Position numbers and translations under genes: made by a program. From positions 1 through 49,319 of the forward strand of contig NZ_SNZA01000009.1 of NCBI RefSeq assembly GCF_004363305.1: a stretch of 49,319 nucleotides of DNA, written 5' to 3'. The notes under the pieces are model-generated. The model had not been told where the DNA came from. It saw nothing but the letters and a program-made list of their open reading frames with translations, and ran no database searches. Below are positions 42,925 through 49,319 of the stretch, in pieces (position 1 is the stretch's first letter; every line of letters begins with the position of its first letter). This stretch comes from Marinomonas communis. GTDB lineage: Bacteria > Pseudomonadota > Gammaproteobacteria > Pseudomonadales > Marinomonadaceae.

Positions 42925-43122
42925 TTGGCGAGTCAACCTGCATTTGAAACAGTAAGGCTGCTTTCGCCCCAGGAAAAGGAAGACCTTCGCCGCGACATGG
43001 CTGAGTCTTCTGCTTGGGCGCGTGCTGAGTTTAAGCGTCGGCGGGAAGAAAAGGCCAAACAAAACGCTGAACATGGTACTAATAATGGTACTACGACAGA
43101 GCCAAGCCCCAAGCAGCCGTAG
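42925..43122 (+). CDS. Small unknown ORF after the endonuclease
   Basis: This short frame begins with TTG at 42925 (GGAG seven bases upstream) and has 65 residues: highly charged, with helix-forming 'PQEKEDLRRDMAESSAWARAEFKRRREEKAKQ'. It lies in the same reading frame as the endonuclease, just after its stop. I do not recognise it. It could be a real small gene, or chance open frame near the island's right end. The gap 43123-43152 holds only a short AGGGC/GCCCT pair. Confidence 0.4.
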   Translation: MASQPAFETVRLLSPQEKEDLRRDMAESSAWARAEFKRRREEKAKQNAEHGTNNGTTTEPSPKQP

Positions 43123-43152
43123 TTAAAGGGCTTGCGGCCCTCATTGACGATA

Positions 43153-43235
43153 GAATGGGAATAATTCAGCGTTAGGTAACACCTTGCACTGAACAGCAAT
43201 AAACACTCCCAAGCCCGCTTTCTAGCGGGCTTTTT
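43153..43235. repeat. attR: right copy of the guaA-end repeat
   Basis: This is the right boundary of the island. It starts GAATGGGAATAATTC, identical to the last codons of guaA and 44 bases beyond (56 bp in all), and then runs into a terminator that differs from the left copy in two positions. The original chromosomal guaA terminator is probably this one, because the sequence beyond it is ordinary chromosome. Confidence 0.9.
43211..43235. terminator. Native guaA terminator, also ending the LysR gene
   Basis: AAGCCCGCT (43211-43219) and AGCGGGCTT (43224-43232) form a stem with a four-base loop and a T run to 43235. It lies 6 bp from the stop of the convergent LysR gene and has A residues before the stem, so it may act in both directions. 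Confidence 0.8.
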
Positions 43236-43240
43236 GTTGT

Positions 43241-44161
43241 CTAGGCTAAGCGCTGAATGAGGTGCTCGCAGACGTAGTCGATAAATACCCTTAGCCGAGC
43301 TGGCATGTATCGAGTCTGGGCGTATTGCATGGCAATGAAACCGTGGTAATTGCTACGCAGTGTCCAGTCCGATAACACAGGTACTACGTCGCCTTGTTCA
43401 AGTGCATCAGCAATAACGAAGTCATGTAATATGCCGATACCTAATCCGTTCTTAACACCGGTTAGCCGCATTTGGGAGTGGTTCACGGCATAGCGTCCGG
43501 TGACGGAGACCGAGTGCACTTCGTCCCCCTTTATAAAGCGCCAGATATGGTCGTGGTCGTTCTCTGCTAGGTAAAGGCAATCGTGCTGGACCAATTCACT
43601 AGGGTGCTCAGGCATACCTCTTTGTTCGATGTAATCAGGGCTGGCGCACAATACCAGATTGGTTTTGCCGAGTTCTTTCAGAATCAGACGCTCATCAGGT
43701 GTGTCGGTGAGCATAAATGCCACATCTATATTGTCTCTCAGCAAGTCGATTTCACCATCTGCGACCCGTAGCTGCAGCTTTACTTTTGGGTAGAGGTTTA
43801 AAAAGGGCAGGACATGGGGCTGCACCACCGAATTCAAAAATGCTTCGGGTGCTGCGATGGTGAGCGTGCCTTGAATTTCACTATGGTCAGAAAGAGACAA
43901 TTCAACCGCTTGCTTGGCAGCATTGAGCATAATGACGGCTTGGTCGTACACCTTTTGCCCAGAGCGTGTAATCAGCAATGTGCGTGTGCTGCGTTCAAAC
44001 AGCTTAATGGATAATGCTTTTTCTAGACGGGTAACGAGTTTGCTTAATGCGGAAGGCGTGACGTCGAGCTTTTTCGCAGCGGCGGTAAAACTGCCTTCTT
44101 CCACGATCAAGATAAAACTTGCTAGGTCCGGTAGCAATGGAATGAGCTGAGTGTTTTGCAT
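43241..44161 (-). CDS. LysR-family regulator
   Basis: The 306-residue regulator has the N-terminal winged HTH ('DLASFILIVEEGSFTAAAKKLDVTPSALSKLVTRLEKAL'), a linker helix, and a type II periplasmic-fold effector domain ('GTLTIAAPEAFLNSVVQPHVLPFLNLYPKVKL'). The CrgA/DsdC-like layout is usual for the subgroup. It is divergent from kbl-tdh (194 bp between), which suggests it controls threonine degradation. The effector is unknown. It lies just outside the island. Confidence 0.93.
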   Translation of the reverse strand: MQNTQLIPLLPDLASFILIVEEGSFTAAAKKLDVTPSALSKLVTRLEKALSIKLFERSTRTLLITRSGQKVYDQAVIMLNAAKQAVELSLSDHSEIQGTLTIAAPEAFLNSVVQPHVLPFLNLYPKVKLQLRVADGEIDLLRDNIDVAFMLTDTPDERLILKELGKTNLVLCASPDYIEQRGMPEHPSELVQHDCLYLAENDHDHIWRFIKGDEVHSVSVTGRYAVNHSQMRLTGVKNGLGIGILHDFVIADALEQGDVVPVLSDWTLRSNYHGFIAMQYAQTRYMPARLRVFIDYVCEHLIQRLA

Positions 44162-44355
44162 GGTTATCTAGCCTCGTTACAGCATTATTAATGGGACGAA
44201 GTAAAATCTATTTGTGCTTTGGATTCAATAATGCTTTTCCGATAAGCCTAATAATCTCTTTTTCAGCTCTCTATTACACTTAATGTTATCGGCTATGGAC
44301 TTGTTCTGTCTGCTAACAAGCCTTCACTAAACATCGTGATCGAGAGGTATTCATC

Positions 44356-45555
44356 ATGACTTCTACTTTTTATCAGCATATTCAACAGCAAATCGACGAA
44401 GTGAAATCTGAAGGGCTTTATAAGCCTGAGCGCGTGATTACCTCTCAGCAAAAAGCTGAGGTCAGCGTGACCTCTGGTGAAGAAGTATTAAATTTCTGTG
44501 CCAATAACTACCTCGGATTAGCCAACAGCGATGAGCTGATTCAAGCGGCAAAAGAGGGGTTGGAGCAACATGGTTTTGGTATGGCGTCGGTACGCTTTAT
44601 TTGTGGCACGCAAGATATCCATAAAACACTAGAGCAGAAGCTCTCTGAATTCTTGGGTATGGAAGACACGATTCTTTACTCCTCTTGCTTTGATGCCAAT
44701 GCGGGGTTGTTTGAAACAATCTTAGGGAAGGAAGACGCGATCATTTCCGATGCATTAAACCACGCGTCGATCATTGATGGTGTCCGTTTATGTAAAGCCA
44801 TGCGCTTTCGCTATGCGAACAATGATATGGCGGATTTGGAGCAACAGCTGATAGCCGCGAAAGAAGCGGGTGCTCGTCATACCTTGATTGTGACAGATGG
44901 TGTATTTTCTATGGATGGCATTGTGGCCAACTTGCCGGCTATCTGTGATTTAGCGGATCAATATGGCGCCTTAGTGATGGTGGATGATTCTCACGCAGTA
45001 GGATTCATGGGGAAAACCGGTGCTGGAACCCATGAATACCATGATGTGGTAGATCGCATTGATATCATAACCGGGACGTTAGGTAAGGCATTAGGTGGTG
45101 CATCGGGCGGGTATACGTCAGGTAAGAAAGAAGTGATCGAATGGTTACGCCAACGTTCACGTCCTTACCTGTTCTCTAATTCGCTCGCACCAGCGATTGT
45201 AAATGCTTCCATCCGTGTACTGGACGTTTTGAAACAGAGTGATGTGTTGCGTAATCGTCTGTGGGAAAACGCTCAGTATTTCCGAATGCGAATGGAAGCG
45301 TCAGGGTTTGTAATGGGCGGTGCTGATCATGCGATCATCCCGATCATGTTAGGCGATGCAAAACTAGCGGCGGAATTTGCAGAACGTTCTTTGCAAAAAG
45401 GCGTATATGTTATTGGTTTCTCGTTCCCCGTCGTGCCTAAAGGACAAGCTCGAATTCGCACGCAAATGTCAGCAGGGCATACCCGTGAACAGTTAGATCG
45501 GGCCATCGAAGTGTTTATAGAAGTCGCTCGAGAGATGGAGATTATTCATAGATGA
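44356..45555 (+). CDS. kbl: 2-amino-3-ketobutyrate CoA ligase
   Basis: The 399-residue PLP enzyme cleaves 2-amino-3-ketobutyrate to glycine and acetyl-CoA, the second step of threonine degradation. It has '[13 protein letters not shown]' near the N-terminus, '[13 protein letters not shown]', '[20 protein letters not shown]', and the PLP lysine in '[18 protein letters not shown]' (about 236-253). A GAGAGG ribosome site precedes the ATG. Its stop overlaps the tdh start (ATGA). Confidence 0.97.
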   Translation: MTSTFYQHIQQQIDEVKSEGLYKPERVITSQQKAEVSVTSGEEVLNFCANNYLGLANSDELIQAAKEGLEQHGFGMASVRFICGTQDIHKTLEQKLSEFLGMEDTILYSSCFDANAGLFETILGKEDAIISDALNHASIIDGVRLCKAMRFRYANNDMADLEQQLIAAKEAGARHTLIVTDGVFSMDGIVANLPAICDLADQYGALVMVDDSHAVGFMGKTGAGTHEYHDVVDRIDIITGTLGKALGGASGGYTSGKKEVIEWLRQRSRPYLFSNSLAPAIVNASIRVLDVLKQSDVLRNRLWENAQYFRMRMEASGFVMGGADHAIIPIMLGDAKLAAEFAERSLQKGVYVIGFSFPVVPKGQARIRTQMSAGHTREQLDRAIEVFIEVAREMEIIHR

Positions 45556-46583
45556 AAATGAAAGCATTAGCCAAGTTAAAGCCTGAGCCAGGCATCTGGA
45601 TGACGCAAGTAGATCGGCCAGTGATCGGCCATAACGACTTGTTGATTAAAATTAAGAAAACGGCCATTTGTGGGACGGATGTGCACATTCACAATTGGGA
45701 TGAGTGGGCGCAGAAAACGATCCCCGTACCCATGGTAGTGGGTCATGAGTACGTCGGTGAAGTGGTTGAAGTCGGCCAAGAAGTGCGTGGATTTAACGTA
45801 GGTGATCGTGTTTCAGGTGAAGGGCATATCACCTGTGGCCATTGTCGTAACTGTCGAGCAGGGCGCACGCATTTATGTCGCAATACCATTGGTGTTGGCG
45901 TGAATAGAGAAGGTGCTTTTGCTGAGTATCTTGTTTTGCCAGCATTTAATGCATTTAAAATCCCAGATGGCATCTCAGATGATCTTGCCGCGATTTTTGA
46001 TCCTTTTGGGAATGCTGTGCATACGGCCTTGTCTTTTGATTTGGTTGGGGAAGATGTGCTAATCACGGGAGCTGGCCCGATTGGCATCATGGCTGCCGCC
46101 GTAGCGAAGCATGTTGGCGCGCGTCATGTGGTGATCACGGATATCAACGACTACCGTTTAGAGCTGGCGCGCAAAATGGGTATCGAACATACGGTCAATG
46201 TAGCAAAGCAATCTCTTTCTGATGTAATGGCTGAGCTGAAAATGAGTGAAGGGTTTGATGTTGGCTTAGAAATGTCAGGTAACGCCGCCGCGTTTGATTC
46301 AATGCTTGCAGCGATGAATCATGGAGGCCATGTTGCGTTGTTGGGGATTTTGCCAGCGGGCATGGGGATCGATTGGAGCCAAGTGATTTTCAAAGGTCTT
46401 GTTATAAAAGGCATTTATGGTCGAGAGATGTTTGAAACTTGGTATAAAATGGCTTCATTAATTCAATCTGGCTTAGATCTTACTCCTATTATTACCCATC
46501 ATTACAGCATCGATGACTTCCAAAAAGGCTTTGATGTAATGTGCAGCGGTACGTCTGGGAAAGTCATTCTAGATTGGACCTGA
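45552..46583 (+). CDS. tdh: L-threonine 3-dehydrogenase
   Basis: The 343-residue zinc dehydrogenase oxidises threonine to 2-amino-3-ketobutyrate with NAD. Catalytic zinc ligands are in '[15 protein letters not shown]' and 'GHEYVGEV'. The structural zinc cysteines are '[15 protein letters not shown]'. The NAD fold has '[19 protein letters not shown]'. The family ending '[11 protein letters not shown]' is present. It is translationally coupled to kbl, giving the normal kbl-tdh operon. Confidence 0.97.
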   Translation: MKMKALAKLKPEPGIWMTQVDRPVIGHNDLLIKIKKTAICGTDVHIHNWDEWAQKTIPVPMVVGHEYVGEVVEVGQEVRGFNVGDRVSGEGHITCGHCRNCRAGRTHLCRNTIGVGVNREGAFAEYLVLPAFNAFKIPDGISDDLAAIFDPFGNAVHTALSFDLVGEDVLITGAGPIGIMAAAVAKHVGARHVVITDINDYRLELARKMGIEHTVNVAKQSLSDVMAELKMSEGFDVGLEMSGNAAAFDSMLAAMNHGGHVALLGILPAGMGIDWSQVIFKGLVIKGIYGREMFETWYKMASLIQSGLDLTPIITHHYSIDDFQKGFDVMCSGTSGKVILDWT

Positions 46584-46611
46584 TTGTAGTTTTAAGAGGT
46601 ATGACCGAACG

Positions 46612-47331
46612 ATGCATTTTTCAGAGTTAATCGAAGGGCGCTTAATCAAACGATACAAGCGTTTTTTAGCCGATATTGAATTAGCGCATGGGGAGGTCAT
46701 CACTGCACATTGCCCTAATACGGGGTCTATGCGCCGTTGTCAGCAGGATCAAGCGCGGGTTTGGGTGTCCAAAAGTGACAACCCAAAGCGCAAGCTGTCC
46801 TACACTTGGGAAATTGTTGAAGTCGACGAGCAGTTCCTCGCTTGTATCAACACTGGCTTGCCTAATAAGGTCGTGGGCGAGGCAATTGCCCAGGGCAAGA
46901 TTGCAGAGCTGTCGGGATATAGCGGTCAGAAGGCCGAAGTGAAATATGGTAGTGGCAGTCGTATTGATTGGCTGTTGAGTGATGAGCATAAGCCATTGTG
47001 CTATGTGGAAGTGAAAAATGTGACATTACTTGAGGAAGATGGTCACGGATATTTCCCTGATGCCGTTACTGAGCGCGGCAGAAAGCACTTATATGAATTG
47101 GCGGATATGGTGAAAGCAGGCCATCGCGCGGTGTTGATGTTTTGTGTGTCACATACAGGCATTCAGTCCGTTGCTCCAGCGGAACACATTGATCCTAAAT
47201 ATGCAGCGGCTTTGGAAGAAGCGATGACTCAGGGTGTTGAGGTGATCGCATATCGTGCTCATATTGATACGACAGAAATCTATTTGACGGAGTCGATCCC
47301 TGTGACTCGTTCGTCTTTAAGTAAATACTGA
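46612..47331 (+). CDS. sfsA: SfsA DNA-binding / nuclease-like protein
   Basis: The 239-residue protein is SfsA, named as a sugar fermentation stimulation protein but with a restriction-endonuclease-like fold. It has '[19 protein letters not shown]', '[11 protein letters not shown]', '[12 protein letters not shown]', '[14 protein letters not shown]' and '[31 protein letters not shown]', with D, E and K of the catalytic-like site. Its 3' end overlaps the convergent LysR gene by 52 bp. Confidence 0.96.
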   Translation: MHFSELIEGRLIKRYKRFLADIELAHGEVITAHCPNTGSMRRCQQDQARVWVSKSDNPKRKLSYTWEIVEVDEQFLACINTGLPNKVVGEAIAQGKIAELSGYSGQKAEVKYGSGSRIDWLLSDEHKPLCYVEVKNVTLLEEDGHGYFPDAVTERGRKHLYELADMVKAGHRAVLMFCVSHTGIQSVAPAEHIDPKYAAALEEAMTQGVEVIAYRAHIDTTEIYLTESIPVTRSSLSKY

Positions 47332-48161
47332 AGCAGCAACTGAGTTGCTGGGCTTGGGCGATGGTTGTGTTCAATCACGTACTTTCGTCCAATATTGCCT
47401 TGCTCCTGAAACAGTTGAACTAGCGTTCCTTCGGCTAGCTCATTCTGAATTAAATTTATAGGGCACAATGCCACACCTTGCGCGGCCATGGCTGCGAATT
47501 TGAGTAAATAAAAGTCTTCAAATATTTGCTGGGTCTGCTGTTTGTGTTCCAGGCCTAAGCGAGTTAGCCAATCATTCCAGCTGTTAGTATTTTGATCATG
47601 TAGCAAGGTTTGCTGTGTTAAGCATTCGTGAGTGTTGATGGGGCCACGCTGAGCTAAGTACAAAGGGCTGCACACAGGGATGGTTTCGCCATTCATTAAG
47701 ACTTCGAATGGATAGCGTTGCGTGCCGTTGACTTCAATGCTTTTGATGCAGATAGAATGTTCGTCAATGTGTGCGGGCATTGACTGGAGGTATTTCAAAG
47801 AGACTGACATATCCGGTACGCTTTGGTTAAATGCTACCAGTCTTGGCATCAGCCAATTGTTTATTAATGAGGGTATACAATAAATATTGAGATTGGACTC
47901 ACGCTGCTGCTTGATGTCTTCGTACGCATAATCAATGTCGCTGAAAGGGGCGCTTATGCGATCGGCTAAGGCTCTACCTTTCTTTGTTACTTTCAATCCT
48001 CTTCCTTCTTTATATAACAGCTGAGTATCGGTGCATTGCTCCAGCTTTTTTAATTGGTGGCTAATCGCAGATTCAGTGACGTGTAGGCTCTCGGCGGCAG
48101 CTTTTAAGCTACCGAGCTGCACTACTTTCTGAAAAGCACGAAGGGCAGAGTAAGGAATCAT
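47280..48161 (-). CDS. LysR-family regulator (GcvA-like)
   Basis: The 293-residue regulator has the HTH '[37 protein letters not shown]' and a LysR effector domain ('[22 protein letters not shown]'). The ending of the HTH and the 'INNWLMPRL' segment are of the GcvA type. It is divergent from the DUF1989 gene at 48254 (92 bp between), which is its most likely target. The 3' end overlaps sfsA. Confidence 0.93.
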   Translation of the reverse strand: MIPYSALRAFQKVVQLGSLKAAAESLHVTESAISHQLKKLEQCTDTQLLYKEGRGLKVTKKGRALADRISAPFSDIDYAYEDIKQQRESNLNIYCIPSLINNWLMPRLVAFNQSVPDMSVSLKYLQSMPAHIDEHSICIKSIEVNGTQRYPFEVLMNGETIPVCSPLYLAQRGPINTHECLTQQTLLHDQNTNSWNDWLTRLGLEHKQQTQQIFEDFYLLKFAAMAAQGVALCPINLIQNELAEGTLVQLFQEQGNIGRKYVIEHNHRPSPATQLLLQYLLKDERVTGIDSVK

Positions 48162-48253
48162 TCTTTAAAATATTCAAGTGTTTTATAAAAGCTTCAATTT
48201 TCTAGAACTATGTTGCTGCATTAACCTAAAGTCAATCCAAACATGGGAGTTAA

Positions 48254-49132
48254 ATGATGGCTAAGGTTGAAGCAGCATATCGTGCGGGCAAAGGCTCAAA
48301 GTTAGAAATTGATAAAGCATTTTACGATGGTCTTGTTGAAGGCAAGGCAAATCGCACTCTGATTGAAACTGTAAAAGTGCCGATGCGTGAAGGTATGGCT
48401 TGGGAAGTGCCAGCAGGCCATGTTTTTCGAATTCGTGTGCCGGAAGGCCCTCAAGTTGGGGATTTCAATATGTGGAATCTCCATGACCCACGAGAAAGAA
48501 TGTGGGCATCACGCACCCGTCAAATACAGCGTGCTCATATTAGTACTCATGACCGAATTTGGTCCACGCTACCTTTCCTTCGACCAATGGTGACAATAAT
48601 AGACGATACGCTTGCCTCTTATGGTGAAGATGAGCAGGGTGGTCGAGTCCATGATTTATTGGGGACTCGCTGTGATCCTTATGTGAATCACCTACTAACA
48701 GGAGAAGATTTTGATCATCATTGTCACTCAAACCTAGTGCGAGCTGTATTGCCATATGGCCTGACAGAGTTTGATGTGCATGATGTGCTGAATGTCTTCC
48801 AATGTACGGGCTTAAATGAAGACGATCAGTATTTCATGAAAGCCTGTCCTGCTCGAAAAGGCGACTATTTAGAGTTCTTTGCCGAAATTGATCTTTTGTG
48901 TGCTTTGTCTTGTTGTCCAGGTGGAGACCTATCAGTAGATCTATGGGGGCCAGAGGCGCAGGATCCATTATCAACTTGTCATCCTTTAGAGGTTGAAATC
49001 TATAAGCTAGAGAGTGAGGTTTTGGAGAGTTGGAAGCCGCCCGTTTCTCCAAACTATCAAGGCCAGCATGGTTTGAAAAAGCCTGCAATTGATTGGAGTG
49101 CTGAGAAACAGAAGCTTCAACGCAAAGAGTGA
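48254..49132 (+). CDS. DUF1989 (urea carboxylase-associated) family protein
   Basis: The 292-residue protein has the DUF1989 domain found in urea carboxylase-associated proteins: 'MREGMAWEVPAGHVFRIRVPEGPQVGDFNMWN', 'TIIDDTLASYG', 'DLLGTRCDPYVNHLLTG' and 'VFQCTGLNEDDQYFMKACPARKGDYLEF'. Several conserved Cys/His suggest a metal site. Its reaction is not clearly established; a role in degrading a small nitrogen compound is plausible. The ATG at 48254, or the next at 48257, has GGGAG upstream. The divergent LysR gene probably regulates it. Confidence 0.85.
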   Translation: MMAKVEAAYRAGKGSKLEIDKAFYDGLVEGKANRTLIETVKVPMREGMAWEVPAGHVFRIRVPEGPQVGDFNMWNLHDPRERMWASRTRQIQRAHISTHDRIWSTLPFLRPMVTIIDDTLASYGEDEQGGRVHDLLGTRCDPYVNHLLTGEDFDHHCHSNLVRAVLPYGLTEFDVHDVLNVFQCTGLNEDDQYFMKACPARKGDYLEFFAEIDLLCALSCCPGGDLSVDLWGPEAQDPLSTCHPLEVEIYKLESEVLESWKPPVSPNYQGQHGLKKPAIDWSAEKQKLQRKE

Positions 49133-49167
49133 TGAAGCGAAGTAAATGTAGGCGCTTTTTAGAGACG

Positions 49168-49227
49168 TTAAACTTTTTTAAAATTAATTCAAAAAGTGCT
49201 TGCATAAAATAATCGCGACGGTAATAT
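49168..49227 (+). promoter_or_regulatory. rRNA-type promoter with UP element
   Basis: An A/T tract at 49168-49195 (UP-element-like) is followed by -35 TTGCAT (49200-49205), a 16-bp spacer, and -10 TAATAT (49222-49227). The downstream start is GC-rich (ACGCACCC). This is the layout of strong, stringently controlled stable-RNA promoters. No RNA gene is visible in the remaining 92 bases, so the gene it drives, perhaps an rRNA operon, would begin beyond the window. Confidence 0.6.
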
Positions 49228-49319
49228 ACGCACCCACTGACACGGCAGACCACCACGGACTGCATTGCGAACTGGAAACGGTAAGTTATTAGCCCTAAGG
49301 GTTAAGAAAATGTGTCAAC

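Larger units (their letters stand above)
25180..43235. mobile_element. guaA-integrated mobilizable island (GIsul2-like backbone)
   Basis: The island is flanked by direct repeats at 25180-25235 and 43153-43208 (56 of 56 identical), offset by 17,973 bp. This offset is the predicted size of the excised circle. Backbone: integrase, alpA-like gene, IncQ-type repA-repC, iterons, IncP-type oriT-traJ-traI, trbJ-trbK-trbL. Cargo lies in two places: between integrase and alpA (zinc/HTH protein, PHP-SMC ATPase), and between trbL and the right end (Panacea pair, PaeR7I-type restriction-modification). As I recall, GIsul2 also sits in guaA and has IncQ rep and IncP-like transfer genes. No coupling protein and no other mating-pore genes are present, so helper functions are needed for transfer. 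Confidence 0.88.

Noticed and set aside
42925..43122. Controller (C) protein for the restriction-modification pair
   Set aside because: The short product lacks an HTH and lies after, not before, the endonuclease gene.

Overview
The window looks like chromosome from a marine gammaproteobacterium. A Marinomonas-like member of the Oceanospirillales is my best guess, from the overall flavour of the proteins; it is inference, not a match. The first 90-odd bases are the 3' end of a 5S rRNA gene with its terminator. The last 150 bases carry an AT-rich stretch followed by a strong rRNA-type promoter. The segment may therefore lie between two ribosomal RNA operons.

Left chromosomal part (1-25191): a short flagellin, a small secreted subtilisin-like protein, an APH-type kinase, the helicase HrpB, then a block that reads as one sensing and uptake unit. 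That block has an OmpR-type response regulator, a hybrid histidine kinase with a TorS-like sensor region, a FrcB/FrcC/FrcA-type sugar ABC transporter, and a second orphan periplasmic binding protein. Next come an AEC-family carrier, a small MscS-type channel, arsC and arsH, a bacterial voltage-gated channel with an unusual filter, an Lrp-family regulator, two convergent DMT transporters, xseA, guaB and guaA.

Middle (about 25180-43235): an integrated island of about 18 kb at the 3' end of guaA. It is bounded by a perfect 56-bp direct repeat that continues imperfectly through the guaA terminator. Its backbone is a tyrosine integrase, an AlpA-like regulator, IncQ-type repA and repC, an iteron-rich origin region, an IncP (RP4/RK2)-type oriT with traJ and traI, and trbJ, trbK and trbL alone from an IncP-type mating-pore operon. 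This matches what I recall of GIsul2-type guaA islands, but carries defence-type cargo instead of sul2. Between integrase and alpA is a two-gene unit: a zinc-knuckle/HTH protein of unknown function and a PHP-domain SMC-like ATPase of TrlF type. Between trbL and the right end are a Panacea-domain gene coupled to an unknown small ORF and a PaeR7I/XhoI-type restriction-modification pair. No coupling protein, no other mating-pore genes and no RepB primase are present, so the island should be mobilizable rather than self-transmissible.

Right chromosomal part (43236-49319): a LysR regulator divergent from the threonine degradation operon kbl-tdh, then sfsA, a second LysR gene, and a DUF1989 protein.

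Most interesting points: the origin region holds three different repeat arrays, including IncQ-type 22-bp iterons, RK2 TrfA-like iterons without a trfA gene, and a five-copy 11-bp array. The retained trbJ-trbK-trbL trio suggests the island may alter the mating pore of an IncP helper.
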